33,203 bases of DNA from an uncultured Acidimicrobiales bacterium (GCA_902805655.1 CADCTF010000020.1:1-33203), one strand, 5' to 3'. Shown: positions 1 through 6,625, numbered from the stretch's first letter. Numbers and translations: made by a program. Notes: generated from the sequence alone by a model not told the origin.

Positions 1-497
1 TGTCCATCGGCGCCGCGTACGGCATCGTCGTGGCCGTCTTCCAATGGGGATGGGCAGGCGAGCTGCTCGGCATCGAGGGCGGTCCGATCAACCCCTTCGT
101 GCCGATGATGCTCTTCGCCGTCGTGTTCGGCCTCTCCATGGACTACGAGGTCTTCATGCTCTCCCGCATCCGGGAGGAGTACGTCCGCACCGGCGACGCC
201 ACCACCTCCGTCGCCGACGGTCTGGCCTCGACGGCTCGGGTGATCACCGCGGCTGCCGCCATCATGGTGGTCGTCTTCGCTTCCTTCATGCTCGAAGACA
301 TCCGCGAGATCAGGCTGTTCGGCCTCGGTCTGGCGTTGGCGGTGCTCCTCGACGCCACCCTCGTCCGCATGGTGGTGGTCCCGGCGACCATGGAGCTGCT
401 CGGCGCCCGCAACTGGTGGCTCCCGGGCTGGCTCGACCGGCTCCTGCCCCACCTGGAGATGGAGCCACAGGCGTCCCCGGCCGGCCGCTGGCGTTGA
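1..497 (+). CDS. MMPL/RND-family transporter, C-terminal fragment
   Basis: The reading frame is open from the first base of the window, so only the last roughly 165 residues are present and the start lies outside. The fragment carries the membrane-embedded motif GLSMDYEVFMLSRIREEY, which is the hallmark of the second transmembrane half of MMPL proteins, where the Asp-Tyr pair takes part in proton relay. Several hydrophobic helices surround it. MMPL transporters use the proton gradient to export lipids or hydrophobic compounds across the inner membrane; the substrate here cannot be told. The gene ends in TGA three bases before the convergent stop of the next gene, with no room for a terminator. 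The family call is secure. Confidence 0.9.
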   Translation, partial: SIGAAYGIVVAVFQWGWAGELLGIEGGPINPFVPMMLFAVVFGLSMDYEVFMLSRIREEYVRTGDATTSVADGLASTARVITAAAAIMVVVFASFMLEDIREIRLFGLGLALAVLLDATLVRMVVVPATMELLGARNWWLPGWLDRLLPHLEMEPQASPAGRWR

Positions 498-500
498 CCG

Positions 501-887
501 TCAGCGCGGCTGGTGGTCCCGCAGGTCTTCCTTCCAGGTGCGGAACCGGTCGTGCGCCACGCCGCTCGGCCCGACGCCTGATCCGCCTCCGTCGGGTCGG
601 AGGCGGAACACCCATCGCACCGAGAGGTCGTCGGTCCAGATGGCCATGTAGGCCGCGTCGGCCTTGGTGGCCGGCCCCGAGCGCCACAGGAGCCAGCCTC
701 CGATGCGGCGCTTGTAGTCGGCCACCGGACCCCCGAAGTCGTCACCGAGCTGGAGCAGCTCGGCCGGTGCCTCCACCCACGCGCTCGCCGGGATGTTGCG
801 ATCCCGCTGAGGCGTGGGCGGGAGGTCGCCCGTGTGGATCGCCGTCGTGTCGGTCGGCCGCTGGTCGTACCGAAAGGCGCCCGTCAC
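501..887 (-). CDS. Unknown protein, 128 aa, last gene of the MBL-nitroreductase unit
   Basis: I do not recognise this family. The protein is rich in Trp, Arg and Asp, has no signal peptide or membrane helix, and contains a compact core (GGWLLWRSGPATKADAAYMA) followed by WTDDLSVRWVFRLRPDG. I chose the GTG at 887 because it overlaps the nitroreductase stop as GTGA, the coupling used by several gene pairs in this window. A GTG six codons upstream (905) is possible. Third position in a tightly overlapped three-gene unit suggests co-translation with the hydrolase and nitroreductase, but gives no function. Confidence 0.65.
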   Translation of the reverse strand: MTGAFRYDQRPTDTTAIHTGDLPPTPQRDRNIPASAWVEAPAELLQLGDDFGGPVADYKRRIGGWLLWRSGPATKADAAYMAIWTDDLSVRWVFRLRPDGGGSGVGPSGVAHDRFRTWKEDLRDHQPR

Positions 888-1486
888 GACTGCGGGGCCG
901 TCCACTCCTCGACGAGCCCGTCGAGAACCGGCTCCTTCGGCGGCTTGGCCTGGCCCTCGGCCGGGGTGCCGATGTAGAGGAAGCCGACGATCGCGTCGTG
1001 CTCTCCCAGCCCGACGGCAGCCTTCACCCGGGCATCGGTGGCCACGTCACCCGTGCGCCACATCGACCCGTAGCCCAGCGCGGTGGCGGCCAGCAGGATG
1101 TTCTGGGCGGCTGCGTTCGCCGCTCCCAGCTGGTCGTCCCACGGGTGCTTGTCGTCGTGGCGATGCACGGCGCAGACCACGATCACCAGCGGCGCCCGGC
1201 CGAGCTTGGTTCGCTCCTTCTCGAGTTTGGCCGGCACCGGTTCGCCACCGGCCGCCTCCACCCGCTGGAGGTAGGCATCGGCGAGCACCGCACCGAACTC
1301 GTCCTTGCCCTGTCCGCGCAGCACGACGAAGCGCCAGGGCCGCAGCTCGCCGTGGTCCGGTGCGGCCGCGCCGGCCCGCAGGATGGAACCCAGCTCGCTC
1401 TCGTCGGGAGCCGGCTCGACCAGCCTCCCGATCGAGCGTCGCCGGAAGAGCAGGTCGAGCCCGCCCGTGCCGACGTCGGTCACCAT
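884..1486 (-). CDS. Nitroreductase-family FMN oxidoreductase
   Basis: 200 aa, the normal length for a single-domain nitroreductase. The N-terminus carries RRRSIGRL, the family's phosphate-gripping Arg/Ser region for FMN. It is followed by a proline/Trp segment (RPWRFVVL) and the C-terminal FMN-binding helix region AAQNILLAATALGYGSMW near residues 127-143. Such enzymes reduce nitro groups, quinones or enones with NAD(P)H; the short form resembles the YdjA type. The substrate is unknown. The ATG at 1486 overlaps the end of the upstream hydrolase gene (ATGGTGA), so the two are translationally coupled. Confidence 0.88.
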   Translation of the reverse strand: MVTDVGTGGLDLLFRRRSIGRLVEPAPDESELGSILRAGAAAPDHGELRPWRFVVLRGQGKDEFGAVLADAYLQRVEAAGGEPVPAKLEKERTKLGRAPLVIVVCAVHRHDDKHPWDDQLGAANAAAQNILLAATALGYGSMWRTGDVATDARVKAAVGLGEHDAIVGFLYIGTPAEGQAKPPKEPVLDGLVEEWTAPQS

Positions 1487-2091
1487 CCGCGATCGATCCA
1501 CTCCTGCAGGCTCGGCATCTCGGTGCCGATCGTCGTGTCGGCGCCATGGCCGGGCATCACGATCGTGTCCGAAGGCAGCTTCGAGAAGAGGCGCCCCTCG
1601 ATCGAGCCGATGATCGTCTCGAAGCTGGCGCCCTTGCCCTTGGTGGCTCCGGGCCCTCCGGGGAACAGCGTGTCGCCGGAGAACAGCACCGGCGAGCCGT
1701 CGACCCTGAAGCACATCGAGCCGGGCGTGTGCCCGGGTGTGAGGATCGTGTGCAACCGCAGCCGGCCCACCTCGATCACGTCGTCGTCGGTGAGCACGAA
1801 GTCGTACGACGGCAGCATGGCCGCGTCGTCCGCGGTGATCCCCACCTCGTAGCCGGCGTCGCGGATCTGCGGCACGGCCTGGATGTGGTCCCAGTGGCCG
1901 TGGGTCTCGAGCACCTTGCGCACACCGAGGCCCTGGCACAGCTCGAGCAACCGCTCGTGCTCGTTGGCCGCGTCGAGCAGCACGGCGTCGCCGGTCTCCT
2001 TGCACCGCAGGACGAAGACGTTGTTCTCGTACGGGCCTACGACGATCTTGTGGATCTCGGCCTGGGCGTCCTCGTAGTGGAGCGTCGACAT
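1480..2091 (-). CDS. Metallo-beta-lactamase-fold hydrolase, glyoxalase II-like
   Basis: 203 aa. All metal ligands of the fold are visible: THGHWDH (residues 63-69, the HxHxDH motif), TPGHTPGS (around 118-125), SGDTLF (138-143) and MPGHG (179-183). The length and spacing resemble the small GloB-like hydrolases that cleave thioesters such as S-lactoylglutathione or mycothiol adducts, rather than beta-lactamases or RNases. It is a soluble enzyme without a signal peptide. It is the first gene of a minus-strand unit with the nitroreductase and an unknown protein. The ATG at 2091 starts MSTLHYEDAQ; the longer upstream open frame runs into the PIN gene and is not used. Confidence 0.88.
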   Translation of the reverse strand: MSTLHYEDAQAEIHKIVVGPYENNVFVLRCKETGDAVLLDAANEHERLLELCQGLGVRKVLETHGHWDHIQAVPQIRDAGYEVGITADDAAMLPSYDFVLTDDDVIEVGRLRLHTILTPGHTPGSMCFRVDGSPVLFSGDTLFPGGPGATKGKGASFETIIGSIEGRLFSKLPSDTIVMPGHGADTTIGTEMPSLQEWIDRGW

Positions 2092-2119
2092 GGAGCCATC
2101 TTGCCTCGCCGCGGCCGGT

Positions 2120-2533
2120 TCAGCCCTCGAGCGGGGAGACGACCTCGAAGCCGAGCGCAGCTGCAGCCGGGATCTGACGCCGCTCGAAGGTGAGGTACCG
2201 CAGCGGGCGGGGCAGCCGGTCGGCCGCCGCCAGGTGGACGGCGTCCACCAGCCGAAGGCCGAACTGCGAGCCGAGCTCGACCGCCCGGGCCAGGCAGCGG
2301 TCGTCGACCGGCACGACGGCGAACGCGTCCCAGTCGTCGCGGAACACGCTCCACAGGCGGGCCTGCTGGTGGGGCCCCGCGGCCAGCTGGTGCAACGTGA
2401 TGAGCACCTCGGTGCGGGCCACGGCCGAGGCCACCCAGACGTCATCGGCTGCCATGGTCTCCAGCACCAGGTCGCGTCCCGGCTCGTCCACATAGCGGCA
2501 GACCAGGGCTGAGGTGTCGATGAAGAGGGTCAC
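2120..2533 (-). CDS. PIN-domain ribonuclease, VapC-like toxin
   Basis: 137 aa beginning at a GTG that overlaps the antitoxin stop (GTGA). PIN-domain acidic residues are visible: Asp in FIDTSALVC (residues 4-12), Glu in ARTEVLITL (39-47), and Asp in RLVDAVHLAAA (94-104), followed by a C-terminal strand LRYLTFER. VapC toxins are Mg-dependent RNases that cut tRNA or rRNA and are blocked by the cognate antitoxin. The N-terminal FIDTSALV and the RLVDAVHLA segment are typical. Gene order antitoxin then toxin, with a 4-nt overlap, fits a type II system. Activity is not shown by the sequence alone. Confidence 0.85.
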   Translation of the reverse strand: MTLFIDTSALVCRYVDEPGRDLVLETMAADDVWVASAVARTEVLITLHQLAAGPHQQARLWSVFRDDWDAFAVVPVDDRCLARAVELGSQFGLRLVDAVHLAAADRLPRPLRYLTFERRQIPAAAALGFEVVSPLEG

Positions 2534-2832
2534 GCGCCCCGGAGGTCGGTGAGCGCCCGTGACGCCCGGGCGTCGATCGGGAGGTTGGCCGGCTCGGGGG
2601 CCGGCGGATGATCGGACCGGCCCGGCGGCTCGACGAGTCCCGCGGCCACGAGGTCGTCGAGGGTGGGGCCACCTCCGCCCGGCTCCAGCGGGCCGAGCAT
2701 CGCCGCCGGCAGCCCGTCGACCGTGATGACCATGCGCTCGCCGGCGGCGGCCCGCCGCACGACCGCAGCCACCGAGTTGCGAAGCTCCCGAACTCCGACC
2801 CGGGCCAGGTTGGGTGAGGCGTCGTCGGGCAT
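2530..2832 (-). CDS. Phd/YefM-type antitoxin of the PIN toxin
   Basis: 100 aa. Residues around 12-48 (VGVRELRNSVAAVVRRAAAG, then ERMVITVDGLPAAMLGPL) match the Phd/YefM DNA-binding fold: a short strand, the RELR helix, and the strand-turn ending in a hydrophobic AML. The C-terminal half is Pro/Asp-rich and probably disordered until it wraps the toxin, as is usual for such antitoxins. The stop overlaps the toxin start by 4 nt. Antitoxins of this kind normally repress their own promoter, so the operator should lie in the short gap between 2833 and 2870, shared with the divergent HAD gene. Confidence 0.8.
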   Translation of the reverse strand: MPDDASPNLARVGVRELRNSVAAVVRRAAAGERMVITVDGLPAAMLGPLEPGGGGPTLDDLVAAGLVEPPGRSDHPPAPEPANLPIDARASRALTDLRGA

Positions 2833-2870
2833 CGGGGCGGACGGTAGCGCCCACGGGGTAGTGCCGGACC

Positions 2871-3539
2871 ATGTCCCGCCCGTCCGGCCTCCTGTTCGAC
2901 ATCGACGGAACCCTCGTCGACACCACCTACCTGCACGCCCTCGCGTGGTGGCGGGCCTTCGCCGAGTGCGGCGAGCCGGTCGACTTCTACCGCGCCCACC
3001 GGATGATCGGGGCGGGCTCGGACGTGCTCCTGCGTGAGCTGGCCGGCGAGGACCGCGACGACATCAAGGACGCGTGGCGCCGTCACTTCGAAGAGCTCAA
3101 GGGCGAGGTGCGGGCCTTCAGCGGCGCGGCCGACCTGCTGAGGACCCTCGCGTCGAGGGGCGGATCCGTGGTGCTGGCCTCGTCGTCCGAGCCGGAGGAC
3201 CTCGAGGTGCTCCAGGCGGCCATCGCCGCGGACGACGTGCTCACCGCCGTCGTGGCCTCGGGTGATGTGGACGAGGCCAAGCCCGATCCCGAGGTGTTCC
3301 GAGTGGCCATGGAGCGGGCCGGCGCCACGCCCGACCGGTCGATCGTCGTGGGGGACACCACGTGGGACGTCGAGGCAGCGCGCCGCTGTGGCCTCCGCAC
3401 GGTCGGGGTGCTGACCGGCGGCTTCGGCGAGGCCGAGCTGCGGGATGCGGGCGCCATCGCCGTGTACCGGGACGTCGCCCACCTGCTGGTCGAGCTCGAT
3501 GACAGCCCGCTCGCCGAGCTCGTCGATCCGGCCAGCTGA
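2871..3539 (+). CDS. HAD-superfamily phosphatase, phosphoglycolate phosphatase-like
   Basis: 222 aa with all four HAD motifs: LLFDIDGTLVD (residues 7-17, nucleophile Asp10 and acid Asp12), the Ser-containing motif II VVLASSSEP, the lysine of motif III in DEAKPDPEVF, and motif IV VVGDTTWDVEAA. An alpha-helical cap (about residues 18-85) places it in subfamily IA with beta-phosphoglucomutase- and Gph-like enzymes. The substrate is a small phosphate ester that cannot be specified. The ATG at 2871 is preceded by TAGTGC six bases upstream, a weak form of the leaderless promoter pattern seen elsewhere here. It is divergent from the toxin-antitoxin pair. Confidence 0.88.
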   Translation: MSRPSGLLFDIDGTLVDTTYLHALAWWRAFAECGEPVDFYRAHRMIGAGSDVLLRELAGEDRDDIKDAWRRHFEELKGEVRAFSGAADLLRTLASRGGSVVLASSSEPEDLEVLQAAIAADDVLTAVVASGDVDEAKPDPEVFRVAMERAGATPDRSIVVGDTTWDVEAARRCGLRTVGVLTGGFGEAELRDAGAIAVYRDVAHLLVELDDSPLAELVDPAS

Positions 3540-3600
3540 CTGCTGCATTCGCGTAGCACAGGTGTACACACGGCTGGATGCAGGCCCGGCGACCGGGCGC

Positions 3601-3606
3601 TACGTT
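3601..3606 (+). promoter_or_regulatory. -10 hexamer TACGTT of the first acyl-CoA dehydrogenase gene
   Basis: TACGTT lies 7 nt before the ATG at 3614, so transcription should begin at or next to the start codon, giving a leaderless mRNA. There is no Shine-Dalgarno sequence. Upstream are a 6-bp hairpin (3584-3598) and a perfect 8-bp palindrome GTGTACAC (3562-3569) that could bind a dimeric regulator. Confidence 0.5.
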
Positions 3607-3613
3607 GCCGGTC

Positions 3614-4732
3614 ATGAACTTCGCATTCTCAGAAGAGCAGGAAGAGCTCCGGAAGTCGGTACGCCGCTTCCTCGACCAGAAGTCGCCCGAGACCGAAGTC
3701 CGTCGCCTCATGGAGACCGACGAGGGCTACGACCCCGATGTGTGGTCCCAGATGGGCCAGCAGCTCGGCCTGCAGGGCCTCGCCATCCCCGAGGAGTACG
3801 GCGGCTCGGGCTACAGCTACGTCGAGCTCATCATCGTGCTCGAGGAGATGGGCCGGGCACTGCTCGCCGCCCCGTACTTCTCGACGATCCTCGCCGCCAA
3901 CGCGCTGCTGGCGTCGGGTGACGACCAGGCCAAGAAGGACCTGCTGCCCGGCATCGCCGCCGGCGAGACCATCGCCACCCTGGCCCTCACCGAGGACAGC
4001 GGCAAGTGGGAGCTCGACGCCGTCGGCCTCACCGCCACGGCTGCGCAGTCGGGCGGCGGCTACACGCTCGACGGGCACAAGATGTTCGTGCTCGACGGCC
4101 ACATCGCCAACCTCATCCTGGTCGCAGCCAAGACGGGCGAGGGCCTGAGCCTGTTCGCAGTCGAGGGCGACGCCTCGGGGCTCACCCGCAAGAACCTCAG
4201 CACCATGGACCAGACCCGCAAGCAGGCCCGCCTCGAGTTCTCGGGCACGCCGGCCCGCCTCATCGGCACCGCCGGTGGCGCAGCCGAGGGCCTCACCAAG
4301 ACGCTCGACCTCGCCGCGGTGGCCCTGGCCGCCGAGCAGGTGGGCGGCGCCCAGAAGTGCCTCGACATGTCCGTCGAGTACGCCAAGGTCCGCGTGCAGT
4401 TCGGCCGCCCGATCGGCTCGTTCCAGGCCATCAAGCACAAGTGCGCCGACATGCTGCTCGAGGTCGAGTCGGCCAAGTCCGCCGCCTACTACGCCGGTTG
4501 GGCTGCTGCTGACGACAACGACGAGCTGCCCGTCGTGGCCTCCCTGGCCAAGGCGTACTGCTCGGACGCCTACTTCCACGCCGCCGCCGAGAACATCCAG
4601 ATCCACGGTGGCATCGGCTTCACGTGGGAGCACCCGGCCCACCTGTACTTCAAGCGGGCCAAGTCGTCCGAGCTGCTCTTCGGTGACCCCACCTACCACC
4701 GCGAGCTTCTCGCCCAGCGCATCGGGCTGTAG
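3614..4732 (+). CDS. Acyl-CoA dehydrogenase, short FadE-type subunit
   Basis: 372 aa, FAD-dependent alpha,beta-dehydrogenation of an acyl-CoA. Domain order is typical: N-terminal helices (NFAFSEEQEELRKSVRRFL), middle beta-barrel with the flavin-contacting segment LALTEDSGKWE, and the C-terminal helical domain with RVQFGRPIGSFQAIKH and IQIHGGIGFTWEHPAHLYFK. The last motif is common in actinobacterial FadE proteins for sterol, branched or aromatic acyl-CoAs. Some of those act as heterotetramers with a second, different subunit; whether this one needs a partner cannot be told. The start at ATG 3614 is preferred over an ATG 12 codons upstream because it fits the family N-terminus and the -10 at 3601. 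It ends in TAG, followed by a strong terminator hairpin. Confidence 0.92.
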   Translation: MNFAFSEEQEELRKSVRRFLDQKSPETEVRRLMETDEGYDPDVWSQMGQQLGLQGLAIPEEYGGSGYSYVELIIVLEEMGRALLAAPYFSTILAANALLASGDDQAKKDLLPGIAAGETIATLALTEDSGKWELDAVGLTATAAQSGGGYTLDGHKMFVLDGHIANLILVAAKTGEGLSLFAVEGDASGLTRKNLSTMDQTRKQARLEFSGTPARLIGTAGGAAEGLTKTLDLAAVALAAEQVGGAQKCLDMSVEYAKVRVQFGRPIGSFQAIKHKCADMLLEVESAKSAAYYAGWAAADDNDELPVVASLAKAYCSDAYFHAAAENIQIHGGIGFTWEHPAHLYFKRAKSSELLFGDPTYHRELLAQRIGL

Positions 4733-4771
4733 GGAAGAGGGCTCGCCGAGCCCGCTCGCATTCGACGAACC

Positions 4772-4808
4772 AAGGGCGGCTCTCCACCATCAGGTGGGAG
4801 CCGCCCTT
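4772..4808 (+). terminator. Intrinsic-type terminator hairpin after the acyl-CoA dehydrogenase gene
   Basis: The left arm from AAGGGCGGCT and the right arm ending AGCCGCCCTT form a stem of about 16 bp with one bulge and an ATCA loop. No T-tract follows, as is often the case in high-GC actinobacteria. The hairpin separates the dehydrogenase from the next gene's own promoter. Confidence 0.8.
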
Positions 4809-4820
4809 CGTCGTCGGCGG

Positions 4821-4826
4821 TAGCGT
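4821..4826 (+). promoter_or_regulatory. -10 hexamer TAGCGT of the 146-aa protein gene
   Basis: TAGCGT lies 9 nt before ATG 4836, immediately behind the terminator hairpin, with no Shine-Dalgarno sequence. It fits the leaderless promoter pattern. Confidence 0.4.
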
Positions 4827-4835
4827 GTCCGGGCC

Positions 4836-5276
4836 ATGACCCTCGTCTACGCCGTCGTCGCCGTGGCCCTGATCCTGGTCATCGCGGCCGCGGTCATCGG
4901 CCGCGAGGCTCGCCGTCTGGACGCCGAAGCGCCTCGGGTCGTGTTCGACCCCGATGAGGCCGTCGAGTGGGTGGCGAACCACCTGCCCTACGAGATCAGC
5001 GCCGAGCTGTCTCACGACGACGTGAGGCGGGTGCTCGACTGGAACCTCGAGTACTTCAAGTCGAAGGGTGTGTCGGCCAACGGATCGACTCCCCACATCG
5101 ACACGCCGATCGTCGTCGGCGGCGCCGAGACGGTGGAGTACGTGCTCAACCGGGCTCGCTCGTCGGGCGTGCCGCTCACCTCTCCGCAGGCCCATGCCGT
5201 GCTCGACGCCCAGATGGGCTACCTCGAGGCCATCGGCGCCATCGGCCCTCAGGCGCCTCCTGAGGAGAACCTCTGA
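4836..5276 (+). CDS. Membrane-anchored small protein of unknown function, 146 aa
   Basis: Residues 3-21 (LVYAVVAVALILVIAAAVI) form one N-terminal membrane helix followed by GREARR, so the soluble part should face the cytoplasm (N-out/C-in by the positive-inside rule). The soluble part has an acidic helical core (FDPDEAVEWVANHLPYEIS, then VRRVLDWNLEYFKSKGV) and a C-terminal helix ending DAQMGYLEAIGAIG. I do not recognise a named domain. The composition is orderly and the gene has its own terminator-bounded promoter, so I believe it is real. It lies just upstream of the candidate structured RNA. Confidence 0.75.
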   Translation: MTLVYAVVAVALILVIAAAVIGREARRLDAEAPRVVFDPDEAVEWVANHLPYEISAELSHDDVRRVLDWNLEYFKSKGVSANGSTPHIDTPIVVGGAETVEYVLNRARSSGVPLTSPQAHAVLDAQMGYLEAIGAIGPQAPPEENL

Positions 5277-5304
5277 AAACGCTCGCTTAGCGACGCGTCG
5301 GCGG

Positions 5305-5310
5305 TAAAGT
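5305..5310 (+). promoter_or_regulatory. Candidate -10 hexamer TAAAGT of the structured RNA
   Basis: TAAAGT lies in an otherwise very GC-rich stretch and would place the RNA start near 5317. No convincing -35 hexamer is seen. The same hexamer recurs at 32491-32496 before the solute-binding protein gene. Confidence 0.4.
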
Positions 5311-5340
5311 GGCTCTCACCAGAGAGAGGAGGTGGTCCGA

Positions 5341-5385
5341 CTGAGCGGTAAAAGTGTTGGGACACTGGAGGTGGCTGGCCGCTAG
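5341..5385 (+). CDS. Possible 14-codon peptide ORF inside the structured RNA
   Basis: From CTG 5341 the frame reads L(M)SGKSVGTLEVAGR and stops at TAG 5383. A consensus AGGAGG at 5327-5332 sits 8 nt upstream, the ideal distance for that CTG. A GTG in the same frame (5332) overlaps the AGGAGG and is too close to use it. The peptide contains a normal mix of residues rather than the Arg/Pro noise of random GC-rich frames. CTG is a rare start, so this is a tentative call. The SD is part of the predicted closing helix, and the stop codon lies in the loop of the central hairpin. Confidence 0.25.
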   Translation: MSGKSVGTLEVAGR

Positions 5386-5503
5386 CGCGGTGCAGCTGGA
5401 CTTGCCTGGCGAAACCCACCAGACACCGCTCGAACCGTCCGTCGGGAGCTAGTCCCACCCGGTGCAGCAATGGGCGATCGAGTTCTTTCAGCAAATTCGT
5501 TGG

Positions 5504-5531
5504 AGAGGCCCCCGCTTCGGCGGGGGTCTCT
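5504..5531 (+). terminator. UUCG-capped terminator hairpin of the structured RNA
   Basis: A 12-bp stem (AGAGGCCCCCGC with GCGGGGGTCTCT, one G-T wobble) is closed by a TTCG tetraloop and followed by TCG rather than a T-run. It ends the RNA region before the next gene's promoter at 5562. Confidence 0.85.
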
Positions 5532-5561
5532 TCGCGTCGGTCCACCGATCCTCCGCAGAAG

Positions 5562-5567
5562 TAACCT
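5562..5567 (+). promoter_or_regulatory. -10 hexamer TAACCT of the 72-aa protein gene
   Basis: TAACCT lies 7 nt before ATG 5575 with no Shine-Dalgarno sequence. The identical hexamer and spacing occur before the short-chain dehydrogenase at 13518, which supports a leaderless promoter class. Confidence 0.55.
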
Positions 5568-5574
5568 GCGGCCC

Positions 5575-5793
5575 ATGAGCCGCCCCACCCGCTTCGAGCA
5601 CTACCGCTGGCTCGGGGACAAGCGAGTCCAGGTCGTGCACGACCTGGACAACCCGATCGAGCAGTGCAGCATCGACGAGCTGATGCAGTCCGAGCAGTTC
5701 GCTGCCTTCGGTCCGGACACGCTGCCGGAGGCGAAGAACCGCAACTACCGGCCGTGCCGGCACTGCGTACCCCAGGGGCGCGTCGCCGACTGA
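5575..5793 (+). CDS. Small unknown protein, 72 aa, with a C-terminal CRHC motif
   Basis: The protein begins MSRPTRFEHYRWLGDKRVQVVHDLDN, continues with an acidic helix (SIDELMQSEQFAAFGPDTL) and ends in NRNYRPCRHCVPQGR. The single CxxC pair could bind metal only with other ligands or as a dimer. I do not recognise a named family. The start is ATG 5575, supported by the TAACCT at 5562; the frame is open further upstream, but that part crosses the terminator. No membrane segment is present. Confidence 0.7.
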   Translation: MSRPTRFEHYRWLGDKRVQVVHDLDNPIEQCSIDELMQSEQFAAFGPDTLPEAKNRNYRPCRHCVPQGRVAD

Positions 5794-5859
5794 GCGGGTC
5801 GACGCCGGGGGTCCGGCGACACGGTTGCGGTTCAGGCGCCCGGTACCGTGGTCGATGTC

Positions 5860-6624
5860 GTGGTCGTGGGCTTGGACACCTTCATCGAATCGGACGGACT
5901 GAAGCTCTTCGCCCACGTGGCTCGGCCCGAGGGCCGTCCCGGCTCGGGGCGCCCCGGGCTCGTGCTGGCGCACGGCTACCCGACGGGGCCACGCTGGGTC
6001 GAGAGCTCGGGCCGCACCTATCCCGAGTTCGCCGACCGCATCGCCGCCGAGGCGGGCTGGACGGTGGTGGCCTTCAACTTCCGGGGCACCGGACAGTCGG
6101 AGGGCGACTTCTCGCTGACCGGCTGGCTCGAGGACCTGCGAGCGGCCGTCTCCTACCTCGATGCAGAGCCCGACGTCCGGGGGGTGTGGCTGGCCGGGTT
6201 CCGCACCGGCGGTGCCCTCTCCGTCTCGGCCGCAGCCGACGATCCGCGGGTTCGGGGCGTCGCCACGTTCGGGGCGCCGGCCGACTTCGACTCCTGGGCG
6301 GCCGACCCGGAAGCCTTCCTCGCCCACGCCCGAGCCCTCGGGGTGGTGCGGTCTCGTGACTTCCCGCCCGACATCGGCGCCTGGGCGGCCGAGTTCGAGG
6401 CGATGCGCCCCATGAACCTGGTGGCGAGGATCCCGCCCCGCCCGCTGCTCGTCGTACACGGGTCGATCGACGACGTCGTGCCTCTGTCGGACGCCCGGAT
6501 ACTGGCCGACACCGCGGCAGGGAATACCGAGCTGCGGGTCATCACTGCAGCCGGTCACCGCTTGCGGCATGACCCTCGGGCCGTCGCCATGCTGCTGGGC
6601 TGGCTCGACCGGCAGCGCCAGTAG
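5860..6624 (+). CDS. Alpha/beta-hydrolase-fold protein with altered nucleophile elbow
   Basis: About 254 aa. The fold is clear: LVLAHGYPTGPRW (oxyanion loop HGYP), VVAFNFRGTGQSEGDF, the strand-elbow VWLAGFRTGGALS, the Asp loop VVHGSIDDVVPLSDA, and the His loop AAGHRLRHD. The nucleophile elbow should read G-x-S-x-G, but this gene has G-F-R-T-G, with Arg (CGC) where Ser (for example AGC) is expected. The Asp and His of the triad remain. The protein may be non-catalytic, may use another residue, or may carry a single-base change. Several in-frame GTG codons (5848, 5860, 5866) compete as start, with TACCGT at 5844-5849 just upstream. It ends in TAG, one base from the convergent thiE stop. Confidence 0.82.
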   Translation: MVVGLDTFIESDGLKLFAHVARPEGRPGSGRPGLVLAHGYPTGPRWVESSGRTYPEFADRIAAEAGWTVVAFNFRGTGQSEGDFSLTGWLEDLRAAVSYLDAEPDVRGVWLAGFRTGGALSVSAAADDPRVRGVATFGAPADFDSWAADPEAFLAHARALGVVRSRDFPPDIGAWAAEFEAMRPMNLVARIPPRPLLVVHGSIDDVVPLSDARILADTAAGNTELRVITAAGHRLRHDPRAVAMLLGWLDRQRQ

Positions 6625-6625
6625 C

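Larger units (their letters stand above)
5311..5531 (+). ncRNA. Candidate structured RNA of about 220 nt with its own terminator, family not recognised
   Basis: The 298-base gap between two small genes holds a strongly foldable stretch. Base pairing read directly: GGTGG 5331-5335 with CCACC 5455-5459; TCCGAC 5336-5341 with GTCGGGA 5441-5447 (one bulged G); GAGCGGT 5343-5349 with ACCGCTC 5425-5431. Together these form a long closing helix with bulges. Inside sit GTGT-TGGG-ACAC (5354-5365) and a hairpin of about 10 bp (5373-5382 with 5387-5397, TAGC loop, one bulged G). The 3' end is a UUCG-capped terminator. A mini-ORF (5341-5385) with a well-placed AGGAGG lies inside the closing helix. It lacks hallmarks of tmRNA, RNase P RNA and SRP RNA. 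It could be a trans-acting small RNA, or a leader whose SD is masked by the fold. Confidence 0.55.

Noticed and set aside
44-1852. Long plus-strand open frame opposite the nitroreductase and MBL genes
   Set aside because: An Arg/Pro/Gly-rich shadow frame typical of GC-rich DNA. The minus strand holds recognisable enzymes over the same bases.
5311-5531. The structured region as tmRNA, RNase P RNA, SRP RNA or a known riboswitch
   Set aside because: No tRNA-like end with the T-loop, no RNase P core motifs, no SRP tetraloop domain, and none of the core motifs I know for THI, FMN, cobalamin, SAM, glycine or c-di-AMP elements.
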